Shown: in pieces, positions 1-7,549 of the stretch
How positions within the stretch are numbered: position 1 is the stretch's first letter
Layout of the letters: every line of letters begins with the position of its first letter
Assembly: GCA_905215155.1 (NCBI GenBank)
Contig: CAJMPJ010000042.1
Span: 1 to 31,120, forward strand
Length of the DNA stretch: 31,120 nt
Source of the DNA: an uncultured bacterium
Lineage (GTDB): Bacteria > Bacillota > Clostridia > Lachnospirales > Lachnospiraceae
Direction of reading: 5' to 3'
The notes under the pieces: generated by a model
What the model saw: only the letters and a program-made list of their open reading frames with translations
Databases searched by the model: none
What the model was told of the DNA's origin: nothing
Translations under genes and position numbers: made by a program

Positions 1-1134
1 CAGTCGTTCAGCGGTGTTGTACCGGAAGCGGATTTGCTCATTGTAAAGCTGAAGCCGGCAAAAGAAAATTTAAAAAGAATCTTTTTTGTGCCGGAAAATG
101 CAGAATGCTACCAGGAATCGGACTTAATCATTGGCCTTAATTATGTGGTATCGGTAGGACTGAGACTGAATCGTCCGGTTGTTGTATGCGTTGCAATGGG
201 AACAAACCAGTCAAGCCATGACGGAAGAGGAGCCACCAGTTATTATACCAATTATCTGGCTCAGCAGCCTCAGACCGGAATCATCATATCCTCCGGCAAT
301 GAAGCCAACAAGCGGAGACACTATTTTAATAACACTACGGCAGCGCCATTTTCCAATCAGTTTGAACTGCGGGTTGGAGAAAGTGACAAGTTGTTTTCCG
401 TAGAACTGTGGCCCTTTGCTCCCTCCAGACTGTCTATTGAAATAATAGCGCCCAATCAGGAGTCTACCGGGGCCGTTTTCCCTACCCTGGGAGAATGCAG
501 GGAATTTTCGTTTGTACTGAATGAAAGCGGAGTATGGATTAATAATTATATATTTGAAGAGGAGACAGGAGATCAGCTGATATTAATGCGTTTTCGGAAT
601 CCCATTCCAGGAATTTGGAATATCCGGGTTGAGAATCTGGACAATGAAGCCTTTTCTTTTCATGTATGGCTTCCGTCCGGGGATTTGATTTCAGAAGAAA
701 CCTTTTTCGTAAATCCTAATCCGGACACCACCATAACCTCTCCTGGAAATGCCACTCACCCATTGACCGTGACTGCATACAATCAGTTTAATGACAGCAT
801 CCTGCCGGAATCCGGCAGAGGCTACACCAGAACCGGTTTTATCAAGCCAGATATCTCAGCTCCCGGCTTCCAGCTTGCATGTGCCGTTCCCGGAAATGGG
901 TACGGAACGATCACCGGAAGCGGCTGCGCTGCGGCACATGCAGCGGGGATAGTAGCCATGGTGTTTGAATGGGCAGTACCCAGAGGAAATTATACCAATA
1001 TTACAGGAAACGATGTAAACCGCCTGATCATCAGAGGTGCCCAGCGAAACAGTGACTATACCTATCCCAATAACATCTGGGGATATGGTCAGGTTGAGGT
1101 AAACAGGCTGTTTGAACGGCTGACAAATATTTAA
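1..1134 (+). CDS. Csp-like S8 (subtilisin) family protein, 5' partial, probable pseudoprotease
   Basis: The gene is open at the left edge: the frame is intact from base 1 and reads GVVPEADLLIVKL, which in this family follows the catalytic His region, so the Asp and His are outside the window. The visible 377 residues hold the oxyanion-hole Asn (SSGNEA, near base 290), a Csp-type jelly-roll insertion and the catalytic-Ser region near 916-950. The Ser motif GTSxAAxHxAG is replaced by GSGCAAAHAAG: the Ser position is a Gly codon (GGC, 922-924). Clostridial CspB/CspC/CspA proteins act in spore germination, where CspB cleaves pro-SleC and CspC is a catalytically dead bile-salt-response protein. 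Family assignment is firm; a regulatory, non-catalytic role is inferred. No downstream gene is co-oriented nearby. Confidence 0.88.
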   Translation, partial: QSFSGVVPEADLLIVKLKPAKENLKRIFFVPENAECYQESDLIIGLNYVVSVGLRLNRPVVVCVAMGTNQSSHDGRGATSYYTNYLAQQPQTGIIISSGNEANKRRHYFNNTTAAPFSNQFELRVGESDKLFSVELWPFAPSRLSIEIIAPNQESTGAVFPTLGECREFSFVLNESGVWINNYIFEEETGDQLILMRFRNPIPGIWNIRVENLDNEAFSFHVWLPSGDLISEETFFVNPNPDTTITSPGNATHPLTVTAYNQFNDSILPESGRGYTRTGFIKPDISAPGFQLACAVPGNGYGTITGSGCAAAHAAGIVAMVFEWAVPRGNYTNITGNDVNRLIIRGAQRNSDYTYPNNIWGYGQVEVNRLFERLTNI

Positions 1135-1260
1135 ACCAGCAGGATAATGAAATACCATAATAACCTTAAAAATAAAAGTTTTCTTTCTTTGAATAATATT
1201 TCAAAAATAGTCCATAATAAAAGTATACCAAAGATGAGTGAATACTTATCCTCCCCTTTT

Positions 1261-1306
1261 TAAATACCCTGTCTGTGGCAAAGGCGTCCAGGTGGGGTAT
1301 TTTTTT
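1261..1306 (+). terminator. Probable terminator after the Csp-like gene
   Basis: AAATACCC (1262-1269) pairs with GGGTATTT (1295-1302) and is followed by a T run to 1306. The loop is long (about 25 nt), so this is less certain than the other terminators. The minus-strand gene ending at 1369 could share it. Confidence 0.5.
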
Positions 1307-1368
1307 GTTTTCTCCTTGCGGGAAGTGCTCCCTACTCTTATTGATTGCAAATGAATTCCGTCATTCTC

Positions 1369-1590
1369 TCAGGATTGGCTGGTTTGATTTTTTATGCTGC
1401 AGCCAACATTTTCAATACAGGACTTTATGGAATTTTCATCGGTTGATTCATTATATCCCACTTCAATGGATTCTCTTGCTGCATCGACATTCACCATGGA
1501 GATTCCATCTAATTTTTCTAATGCATTTTTAAGCTGTGTTTTCACTTCGGAATTTTGTATTCCTGATATTGTATAGTGTACCCGATTCAT
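1369..1590 (-). CDS. HMA-fold small protein lacking the metal-binding CxxC
   Basis: A 73-residue protein beginning MNRVHYTISGI. The start at 1590 is chosen because AAAGGAG lies 7 nt upstream; a longer in-frame reading to 1629 has no ribosome binding site. The pattern of beta strand, helix (VKTQLKNALEKLDGI), strand (MVNVDAARESIEVGY) and helix (SIKSCIENVGCSI) matches the ferredoxin-like heavy-metal-associated fold of CopZ-type chaperones. The loop that normally holds MxCxxC reads GIQNSEV, so metal binding there is unlikely. It lies 73 bp downstream of the small gene at 1664-1834 on the same strand and may be co-transcribed with it. Its function is unknown. Confidence 0.75.
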   Translation of the reverse strand: MNRVHYTISGIQNSEVKTQLKNALEKLDGISMVNVDAARESIEVGYNESTDENSIKSCIENVGCSIKNQTSQS

Positions 1591-1663
1591 ACGATAACTC
1601 CTTTGTTGTTTGATTATTTTTATGGACATTTCATTCTTAACCCTTTTGAGGATACCGGTATGA

Positions 1664-1834
1664 TTAGACAGGTTTCGATCCTCCGTCAGAATCTTTCTCT
1701 TTTGAATTATCTGACTTTAATCCAAATACAGCCCTTGCACTTTCTGCCTGTGGGTTATGATGGATATGTTTTGAATGAAAGGTTCCGTCTTCCTTTTTGT
1801 GATTGCTGGTACTCTTTTTTTGATTTTTGCTCAT
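1664..1834 (-). CDS. Small hydrophilic protein, CPC_1213-like (56 aa)
   Basis: Reading the minus strand from ATG at 1834 gives 56 residues starting MSKNQKKSTSNHKKEDG and ending GGSKPV before TAA. GGAGG lies 6 nt upstream of the ATG. The protein is rich in Lys, His and Ser, has no membrane segment, and carries a central block HHNPQAESARAVFGL. I recall that block as the hallmark of the CPC_1213 family of very small clostridial proteins of unknown function; this is from memory, not a search. The excellent ribosome binding site and the motif support a real gene. Confidence 0.75.
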   Translation of the reverse strand: MSKNQKKSTSNHKKEDGTFHSKHIHHNPQAESARAVFGLKSDNSKEKDSDGGSKPV

Positions 1835-1898
1835 AGCTTGCCTCCTTATATTAGATTGCTGTTTTTTTAGTATCCCGTTTATTTAAAAATTTCATTCT

Positions 1899-2090
1899 GT
1901 GATTCGTTTACAAATAAAACCAGGGAATGATAGGGCTGTAGTTGGAACTTGTTTCAGGATGTATGCGGGCCAGGGTAAAATGCCTGACGGCACGACTAAA
2001 ACATATGACCGGACAGCTTGCAAAATCCATAAAGATGTTATATACTGTTTGATGGAGTATTACCAGAAAAGAGATAAAAGGATGGTTTAA
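1899..2090 (+). CDS. Hypothetical ORF or gene remnant upstream of the SEC-C gene
   Basis: A 63-codon frame with a GTG start and no recognisable ribosome binding site or promoter. Its TAA ends 2 bp before the next start codon, and the ribosome binding site of the SEC-C gene (AAGGA) lies inside it. The translation (for example [16 protein letters not shown] and [17 protein letters not shown]) looks protein-like, but I do not recognise a family. It may be the tail of a decayed gene or a small leader gene coupled to the SEC-C gene. Confidence 0.35.
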   Translation: MIRLQIKPGNDRAVVGTCFRMYAGQGKMPDGTTKTYDRTACKIHKDVIYCLMEYYQKRDKRMV

Positions 2091-2092
2091 GC

Positions 2093-2602
2093 ATGACTAT
2101 TTTAGAAAATTGGAGAAATCTGGCATATGGTGAAGGGCTGGATGATAAAGGCAAAGAAGAATTATGGTCACAGTATTTCAAGGTAGAAAAAGGAATCTAT
2201 GAACAAATTCTTTCCAAACCGGAAGAAGTCATCGAAGGAACAGTGGAAGAGCTGGCAAAGAGATATGGCACCGATGTTCAGACGTTCACCGGGTTTTTAG
2301 ATGGAATTAATGAAAGCTTAAAAGGATACGAAAATCCAATTGAGACCATGGATGAGAAAACTGTGGTTAAGATCGAGATTGATGCAGAAAAGCTTTATTA
2401 TAATATGGTAGAGGCAAAGGCAGAATGGTTGTTTAATCTTCCTCAGTGGGATGAAATCCTGACAAAGGAAAAGAGAAAAGAACTGTATAAAAAGCAGAAA
2501 GCTTCCGGCACAGTTGTTAAGGGAGCAAAAATCGGAAGAAACGATCCATGTCCCTGCGGAAGCGGCAAGAAATATAAAAAGTGCTGTGGAAGCGGCCTGT
2601 AA
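2093..2602 (+). CDS. SEC-C metal-binding domain protein
   Basis: A 169-residue soluble protein. The last 22 residues form a textbook SEC-C zinc motif, [17 protein letters not shown], as found at the C-terminus of SecA and in YecA/YchJ-type proteins; the four cysteines (CxC and CC) should bind one zinc ion. The rest is helical and acidic, with no transmembrane segment. The family is often linked to ribosome or secretion interactions, but the precise role of this stand-alone form is unknown. AAGGA lies 10 nt before the ATG, and a good terminator follows at 2648-2683. Confidence 0.85.
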   Translation: MTILENWRNLAYGEGLDDKGKEELWSQYFKVEKGIYEQILSKPEEVIEGTVEELAKRYGTDVQTFTGFLDGINESLKGYENPIETMDEKTVVKIEIDAEKLYYNMVEAKAEWLFNLPQWDEILTKEKRKELYKKQKASGTVVKGAKIGRNDPCPCGSGKKYKKCCGSGL

Positions 2603-2647
2603 GGAGACCGGGCGTTTCTTTTAAGGCAATAAAAAAGAGACAGGAAG

Positions 2648-2683
2648 GCAGGTACCTCATAAGGGGATACCTGCTTTGTTTTT
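2648..2683 (+). terminator. Rho-independent terminator
   Basis: GCAGGTA (2648-2654) pairs with TACCTGC (2668-2674), with further pairing of CC against GG inside, followed by TTTGTTTTT. It separates the SEC-C gene from the methyltransferase gene. Confidence 0.85.
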
Positions 2684-2714
2684 AAAGAATGGACGCAGGA
2701 AAGGAAACGTGCAA

Positions 2715-3473
2715 ATGGAGGCTTATGAAGGCTTTGCAGAAGTCTACGACCTGTTTATGGACAACATTCCTTATGAAGATTGGTGCAGCTATGTATCCGG
2801 TCTTTTGAAGGAATACAAAATAAACGATGGGCTGATTCTGGATCTGGGCTGCGGTACAGGAAGTTTGACTGAATTACTGGCAGAACGTGGGTATGATATG
2901 ATCGGAGTGGATAACTCTGAGGACATGCTTCAGATCGCCATGGAAAAGCGGGCAGAGTCAGGAAAAGATATTCTCTATCTCAAGCAGGATATGAGAGAAT
3001 TTGAACTTTACGGCACTGTCCGGGCAGTGATAAGCATTTGCGACTGTATGAATTATATCCTGGAATATGAGGATTTGACGAACGTGTTCCGGCTGGTTAA
3101 TAATTATCTGGATCCCGGCGGTATTTTCATCTTTGATATGAATACTGCCTATAAATATGAAACCGTTATGGGAGATTCTACCATTGCAGAAGACCGGGAG
3201 GAATGCAGTTTTATCTGGGACAACTATTACGATAAAGAAACCGGGGTCAATGAGTATGGACTTTCGCTGTTTATCAGACAGCAAGATGATTTATACCGTA
3301 AGTATACGGAATATCATTATCAGAAATCCTATACGTTGTCACAGGTGAAAAGTGCCATAGCAGAATCTGGAATGGAATTTGTGGCAGCGTATGATGCATT
3401 TACAAGAGAACCGGTAAAAGAAACCAGTGAGCGGATTTATGTAATCGCAAGAGAACATGGAAAGGAGTTATGA
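2715..3473 (+). CDS. Class I SAM-dependent methyltransferase
   Basis: A 252-residue protein. Motif I is clear (ILDLGCGTGSLTELL), followed by the acidic motif II (MIGVDNSEDML) and a later IFDMNT segment, so it has the Rossmann-type SAM fold. It begins with YEGFAEVYDLFMDNIPYEDW, typical of the small-molecule methyltransferases often found beside housekeeping genes; the substrate cannot be told. ATG 2715 is preferred to an upstream TTG (2676) because the TTG lies in the preceding terminator's T run, while AAGGA sits 9 nt before 2715. The stop codon is 1 nt before the hslO start, so the two genes are almost certainly translated together. Confidence 0.88.
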   Translation: MEAYEGFAEVYDLFMDNIPYEDWCSYVSGLLKEYKINDGLILDLGCGTGSLTELLAERGYDMIGVDNSEDMLQIAMEKRAESGKDILYLKQDMREFELYGTVRAVISICDCMNYILEYEDLTNVFRLVNNYLDPGGIFIFDMNTAYKYETVMGDSTIAEDREECSFIWDNYYDKETGVNEYGLSLFIRQQDDLYRKYTEYHYQKSYTLSQVKSAIAESGMEFVAAYDAFTREPVKETSERIYVIAREHGKEL

Positions 3474-3474
3474 A

Positions 3475-4356
3475 ATGACTGATTATATTGTAAGGGCGAC
3501 GGCAGGAGATCATCAGATCCGGGCATTTGCAGCAACGACCAGAGAACTGGTGGAGCAGGCAAGACAGGCTCATAATACAAGTCCCATTGCAACTGCGGCT
3601 TTAGGAAGACTTTTGACTGCCGGCGGCATGATGGGAATCATGATGAAGGGAGAGGAGGATTTACTGACCATCAAGATCCAGGGAAGCGGTCCTATGGAGG
3701 GCCTCACCGTAACGGCTGATTCCAAAGGGAATGTAAAAGGATATGCCTATAACCCGGGAGTCATGCTCCCGCCTAATCAGCAGGGAAAGCTTGATGTGGG
3801 AGGTGCCGTAGGAGAAGGAGTGTTGAGTGTGATCAAGGACATCGGTTTAAAAGAGCCGTATGTGGGTCAGACCATTTTAGTAGGCGGAGAGATCGCAGAA
3901 GATCTTACCTATTATTATGCAACTTCGGAGCAGACTCCCTCCTCTGTCGCATTGGGGGTCCTAATGAATAAGGAAAATACCGTGAAGCAGGCCGGCGGTT
4001 TTATCATACAGCTTCTTCCCGGAGCATCGGAGGAGATCGTGGACCAGCTTGAGAAAAAACTTGGGGAAATCACATCCATTACCGCGCTTTTGGATGAAGG
4101 AAAGACACCGGAGATGATTCTGGAACATATTCTTGGAGATTTTGGTGTTGAGATGATGGAGCGTGTTCCTGTGAGATTCCACTGCAACTGTGATAAGCAC
4201 CGGGTGGAAAAAGCATTGATCAGCATCGGAAGAAAAGAACTGCAGGAGATGATTGACGATGGGAAAAGCATAGAAGTAAACTGTCATTTCTGCAACAAGA
4301 ATTACGAATTTACGGTGGAGGATCTGACCGAACTCTACGAAAAAGCAAATAGGTAA
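3475..4356 (+). CDS. hslO: Hsp33 redox-regulated chaperone
   Basis: A 293-residue protein with the full Hsp33 layout. The N-terminal domain starts TDYIVRATAGDHQIRAFA; the middle has the conserved GPMEGLTVTADSKGNVKGY region; the C-terminal zinc redox switch is HCNCDKHR, then about 30 residues, then CHFCNK. The four cysteines form the CxC-CxxC centre that releases zinc on oxidation and turns on holdase activity in the cytoplasm. Length matches the family. The start at 3475 is set by AAAGGAG (3461-3467); an upstream in-frame ATG at 3457 overlaps the previous gene and is unlikely. Confidence 0.96.
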   Translation: MTDYIVRATAGDHQIRAFAATTRELVEQARQAHNTSPIATAALGRLLTAGGMMGIMMKGEEDLLTIKIQGSGPMEGLTVTADSKGNVKGYAYNPGVMLPPNQQGKLDVGGAVGEGVLSVIKDIGLKEPYVGQTILVGGEIAEDLTYYYATSEQTPSSVALGVLMNKENTVKQAGGFIIQLLPGASEEIVDQLEKKLGEITSITALLDEGKTPEMILEHILGDFGVEMMERVPVRFHCNCDKHRVEKALISIGRKELQEMIDDGKSIEVNCHFCNKNYEFTVEDLTELYEKANR

Positions 4357-4381
4357 ATGTCTCTTTCTTGCAGGGAGCATC

Positions 4382-4408
4382 AAAAAGAGCCATCCAACCG
4401 GGTGGCTC
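4382..4408 (-). terminator. Terminator of the cold-shock gene
   Basis: On the minus strand GAGCCA and TGGCTC pair, with extra pairs inside, followed by TTTTTG. It lies about 70 bp after the stop of the cold-shock gene. No T run exists on the plus side, so it does not obviously serve hslO. Confidence 0.75.
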
Positions 4409-4479
4409 TAGTCGTAATCATGTGAAACAATATAACTTCTTCCTATATATTGAAAAAAGGTACACTGATGAGTCAATGA

Positions 4480-4677
4480 TTATAATTTAGTAACGTTTGT
4501 TGCCTGTGGCCCCTTCGCTCCGTCAACTACATCGAACTCAACAGCTGCGCCTTCATCTAAAGACTTAAAACCATCCATGCTAAGCCCTGAGTAGTGAACA
4601 AATACATCGTTACCCTGTTCGTCGGAAATAAATCCGTAACCCTTTTGGTTGTTAAACCACTTAACTGTACCTTTCAT
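4480..4677 (-). CDS. Cold-shock domain protein (CspA/CspB family)
   Basis: A 65-residue single cold-shock domain. RNP1 (KGYGFI) and RNP2 (VFVHY) are intact, and the start [17 protein letters not shown] is diagnostic. The protein binds single-stranded RNA and DNA and acts as an RNA chaperone in the cytoplasm. GGAGG stands 7 nt before the ATG. It is a single-gene unit with its own strong promoter (4738-4766), a leader hairpin (4712-4730) and a terminator (4382-4408). The hairpin suggests regulation at mRNA level, as known for other csp genes. Confidence 0.96.
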   Translation of the reverse strand: MKGTVKWFNNQKGYGFISDEQGNDVFVHYSGLSMDGFKSLDEGAAVEFDVVDGAKGPQATNVTKL

Positions 4678-4711
4678 TATGATACCTCCAAAACGAATAA
4701 AAAATTGTACT

Positions 4712-4730
4712 GTTACAGGATATCTGTAAC
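4712..4730 (-). repeat. Perfect 7-bp inverted repeat at the 5' end of the cold-shock mRNA
   Basis: GTTACAG (4712-4718) and CTGTAAC (4724-4730) are separated by 5 bases. With the -10 box at 4738-4743, transcription should start near 4731, so the hairpin would form at the very 5' end of the mRNA. It could be an RNA thermosensor or stabiliser, or a DNA operator. Confidence 0.6.
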
Positions 4731-4737
4731 TTCCCTA

Positions 4738-4766
4738 AGAATAGCATAAAACGGGGAAAGTGTCAA
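4738..4766 (-). promoter_or_regulatory. Sigma-A promoter of the cold-shock gene
   Basis: On the minus strand: TTGACA (4761-4766), 17-bp spacer, TATTCT (4738-4743), with an extended -10 TG dinucleotide. This is a near-consensus promoter, consistent with high expression. Confidence 0.88.
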
Positions 4767-4823
4767 ACATTTTCCGCCTTAAAAAACAAGAAATCACAAA
4801 AATAAATTAACTGGAAAAACATG

Positions 4824-4853
4824 TGGTAAATACGAAGAAAATTGTGATAGAAT
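4824..4853 (+). promoter_or_regulatory. Possible extended -10 promoter for the DUF5662 gene
   Basis: TGATAGAAT gives an extended -10 (TAGAAT at 4848-4853), 38 bp before the ATG. The -35 region (TGGTAA with an 18-bp spacer) is poor. Confidence 0.35.
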
Positions 4854-4891
4854 GGGTAAAGATTGCGACACAGAATAAGAAGGGATGAACT

Positions 4892-5437
4892 ATGAAATTC
4901 AGAAATATTTGGGGACATTTCAGTACCGTCAGCCGGCATAAATTCCAGGTTATGAAAAACTGTTTTCGGGTGGGACTTTATAAGCAGGGACTTCTCCATG
5001 ACTTGTCAAAATTCAGCCCCCAGGAGTTTTTTCCTGGAGTTAAATATTATCAGGGAAACAGAAGTCCCAATGCTGCGGAAAGAGAAGAAAAGGGATATTC
5101 CGGAGCATGGCTGCATCATAAGGGACGCAATAAACACCATGATGAATATTGGGTCGATTTTTCCAATGATTATTCCAAAGGTCTGGTAGGACTAAAGATG
5201 CCTTTAAAGTATGTCATTGAGATGGTCATTGACCGGATGGCCGCATGCAGGACGTATAAGGGAAAAAATTACACGGATGCGTCCCCCTGGGAATACTATA
5301 TGCTGACAAAGCCTTATACAGTGATTGCCCCGGAAACGGGAAAACTTCTTGAGGAACTTCTTATCATGCTGAAAGAACAGGGGGAAGAAAAACTGTTTTC
5401 ATATATGAGGGAATTGCTGAAAAAAGGAGACTATTAA
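4892..5437 (+). CDS. DUF5662 family protein
   Basis: A 181-residue soluble protein with two His/Asp clusters, LLHDLSKFSPQEF near residue 35 and WLHHKGRNKHHDEYW near residue 75. The pattern resembles HD-type metal-binding proteins and matches the uncharacterised DUF5662 family common in gut Firmicutes. Enzymatic activity (metal-dependent hydrolase) is an inference from the conserved His and Asp residues. A weak GGG-type ribosome binding site precedes the ATG. The AraC gene follows after 38 bp and is probably co-transcribed. Confidence 0.8.
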   Translation: MKFRNIWGHFSTVSRHKFQVMKNCFRVGLYKQGLLHDLSKFSPQEFFPGVKYYQGNRSPNAAEREEKGYSGAWLHHKGRNKHHDEYWVDFSNDYSKGLVGLKMPLKYVIEMVIDRMAACRTYKGKNYTDASPWEYYMLTKPYTVIAPETGKLLEELLIMLKEQGEEKLFSYMRELLKKGDY

Positions 5438-5475
5438 AGAGCGGAAAGAAGCTATGATTCACTGAGCAGGAGCAA

Positions 5476-6288
5476 ATGATGGAATTTATTATTAGCAGAA
5501 CGAAACGTTCCTTTGAATTTAATATGGCCAGCAGCCACTGGCATCCGTGGTATGAGCTGTTTTATCTGGAATCCGGCCATTGCAGATTATTGATCAATCA
5601 TACCTTATACTATATTGAACCAGGGGACTTGTGTTTGATTTCACCAGGTGAAATCCACCGGACTACTTACTATTCCAGTCCGGTGAACGAACGGATCACG
5701 GTTAGCTTTGGAAAAGAGTATCTGGACCCCATGATAGAACGGTGCGGCCATGAGATGACCGGCTATCTGTTCCGTAACTCCATGATCTCCATGCCGGAGG
5801 GAAGGCAGGCTTATGTACAGGAACTGATTAAAAAAATGGAATATGAAGCGGCAGGCCAGGATGGATATTCCGGTATCATGATGCAGAATTATCTTTATGA
5901 ACTGCTTGTGTTTCTGTCCAGATGCCAGGAGTCAAAGCCGGAACCGGTTAAGCTCCCTGTTTCGGAAAAAGCCATTGAAGAGGCCGCGGAATATATTTAC
6001 CATCATTATGACTCTCAGATCACCCTGGAAGAGGTGGCAGAGCGGACCCATATGAGCCCGGCCTATTTTTCCAGAAGATTCAAGGCAGTCACAGGCTTTG
6101 GCTATAAGGAATACTTAACCAATATCCGCATCAGACAAGCGGCAAATTTACTGTTGACCACCTCCAAATCCATTACTGAAATTGCAGTGGAATGCGGATT
6201 CGGAGATGGGAATTACTTTGGGGATGCATTTAAGAAGATTAAGGGAGTCGCTCCCAGAGTATATCGGAAAATGCAGGGAATCGTATGA
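5476..6288 (+). CDS. AraC family transcriptional regulator with N-terminal cupin
   Basis: A 270-residue protein. Residues 1-130 form an AraC-type cupin sensor (SSHWHPWYELFYLESGHC, then GDLCLISPGEIHR), usually a sugar or metabolite pocket. Residues about 165-270 carry two helix-turn-helix units (ITLEEVAERTHMSPAYFSRRFK and TEIAVECGFGDGNYFGDAFKK), the standard AraC DNA-binding domain. There is no adjacent sugar operon to hint at the ligand; the preceding gene is DUF5662. GGAG lies just upstream of two tandem ATG codons, so the start could be one codon later. Confidence 0.93.
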   Translation: MMEFIISRTKRSFEFNMASSHWHPWYELFYLESGHCRLLINHTLYYIEPGDLCLISPGEIHRTTYYSSPVNERITVSFGKEYLDPMIERCGHEMTGYLFRNSMISMPEGRQAYVQELIKKMEYEAAGQDGYSGIMMQNYLYELLVFLSRCQESKPEPVKLPVSEKAIEEAAEYIYHHYDSQITLEEVAERTHMSPAYFSRRFKAVTGFGYKEYLTNIRIRQAANLLLTTSKSITEIAVECGFGDGNYFGDAFKKIKGVAPRVYRKMQGIV

Positions 6289-6298
6289 CGTGACCCTG

Positions 6299-7387
6299 TT
6301 ACAGACTGTCGAATAAATGACGGATATAGGTACATACATTCTGCCCGTCCTCAAGAAGACCTGGATCATAGGAAACATAAGTGACCTTGTCTTTGTATTC
6401 CATCTGAAGAAAGGGAGACCACAGCCTGGAAAACTGTGGAAGGTAAAGCCCTGTCTGTCTGGTATAGCAGGTTTTGGCGGTGGCCTTAATCCTGGCTTCC
6501 TTATCCACGTATTCCGCCACGCTCTTATGAATGGCCTTGTCTTCATAAATGAGATAATAGTAATTTTTATAATCCGGATAAAAATATTTTAATTCCCCTT
6601 CATAAAGATCAATGGTAACCGTCAGCCATTCCCCTTCCGCCTCAAGAGAGACAAGAGCGTTGGATTTTGAAAATCCTATGGGCACAGAAAAACCGTTTCT
6701 GCAGGTTAAGCGTAAAGAACGATGCTCCTGTCCGAAAATATCCGTCTGGCTTACAAGTTCCTGATGCTCCAGATGAAAATCCCCCTCCAGAAAATCCGGA
6801 TAATTCAAGATAGGAAGGATCAGAGGCATGCCCTTTAAATCGTCTTCATTATGAAGGATTAACAGATCAAATAAAAACTTCTCATGGGTCATCAAATAAT
6901 CCTTGTAAACTTCAATGAGCTGTCCTCCGGAGTAAAGGTCCTTTCGTTCCACTTTTAGAAATGCTTCTATTGATTTCTGCTTCATACTGGTAAGTCCTAG
7001 AACTTCCCGGTATGGGCGGATTTTTTTGTAGATATCAAAACTGTCAACCGCAGAAAAGTCATAAGGGAGTCCGTGAGCCCGGCAGCGTTTTAACAGGTAG
7101 GGCAAATCAAAGCCATCCCCGTTGAAATGAAGGACCATGCGGAATTGCTTTAAAAATTCAAAAAAGGTAATAAGCAGTTCCTGTTCTGCTTCCAGAGTAT
7201 CGGCAAACCACTGGATCAGATTCCAGGAGCCGTTGCGGTAGTACACGCCTCCGATTAAATACAAGGTGGAATATTCCCCTGAGAAGCCGGTGGTCTCTAT
7301 ATCAAAAAACAGAAGCTCTTCCCGTCTGCCAATGCGGTCAAGGGGATAGGTCTCTTTAAATTCAATGGTTTTATGTAAGGTGATCAT
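6299..7387 (-). CDS. RNase H-like exonuclease domain protein (YprB-like)
   Basis: A 362-residue protein. DEDD-type exonuclease motifs are visible: LLFFDIETTG (residues 26-34), LHFNGDGFDLPYL (86-98) and LHNEDDLKG (178-186). The fold matches the ribonuclease H-like domain of B. subtilis YprB; the remaining C-terminal part is family-specific. It probably trims nucleic acid 3' ends, but the substrate is unknown and no YprA-type helicase gene is adjacent. The frame stays open to 7636, but the promoter at 7416-7444 predicts transcription starting near 7409, which fixes the start at the ATG at 7387 with AGGACGG upstream. Its final bases lie 10 bp from the convergent AraC gene. Confidence 0.85.
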   Translation of the reverse strand: MITLHKTIEFKETYPLDRIGRREELLFFDIETTGFSGEYSTLYLIGGVYYRNGSWNLIQWFADTLEAEQELLITFFEFLKQFRMVLHFNGDGFDLPYLLKRCRAHGLPYDFSAVDSFDIYKKIRPYREVLGLTSMKQKSIEAFLKVERKDLYSGGQLIEVYKDYLMTHEKFLFDLLILHNEDDLKGMPLILPILNYPDFLEGDFHLEHQELVSQTDIFGQEHRSLRLTCRNGFSVPIGFSKSNALVSLEAEGEWLTVTIDLYEGELKYFYPDYKNYYYLIYEDKAIHKSVAEYVDKEARIKATAKTCYTRQTGLYLPQFSRLWSPFLQMEYKDKVTYVSYDPGLLEDGQNVCTYIRHLFDSL

Positions 7388-7415
7388 CAATGATTCCGTC
7401 CTTTCTTTCACAAAT

Positions 7416-7444
7416 ATTATAGCGGAAACAGGTCCTATCGTCAA
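7416..7444 (-). promoter_or_regulatory. Sigma-A promoter of the RNase H-like gene
   Basis: Minus strand: TTGACG (7439-7444), 17-bp spacer, TATAAT (7416-7421). The expected leader is about 20 nt. Confidence 0.88.
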
Positions 7445-7474
7445 CGGAAACAGAATATTTGTTCGACTATCTGC

Positions 7475-7503
7475 TTGCATAACAACAGGCAGTATGCTAT
7501 GAT
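7475..7503 (+). promoter_or_regulatory. Sigma-A promoter of ruvAB
   Basis: TTGCAT (7475-7480), 17-bp spacer, TATGAT (7498-7503), with TG one base upstream of the -10. It lies back-to-back with the promoter at 7416-7444, with 30 bp between the two -35 boxes. I saw no clear SOS box over it. Confidence 0.82.
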
Positions 7504-7549
7504 AAAAGCATTGAACATGAATACTTGAACCAGAAGGAGAAAGACAGAT

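Noticed and set aside
1250..1320. Short zinc-ribbon-like reading (PVCGKGVQVGY)
   Set aside because: Only one Cys pair, no start or ribosome binding site, and the bases form the stem and loop of a terminator.
7440..7549. SOS (LexA) box over the ruvAB promoter
   Set aside because: No GAAC-N4-GTTC or close variant was found in the interval.
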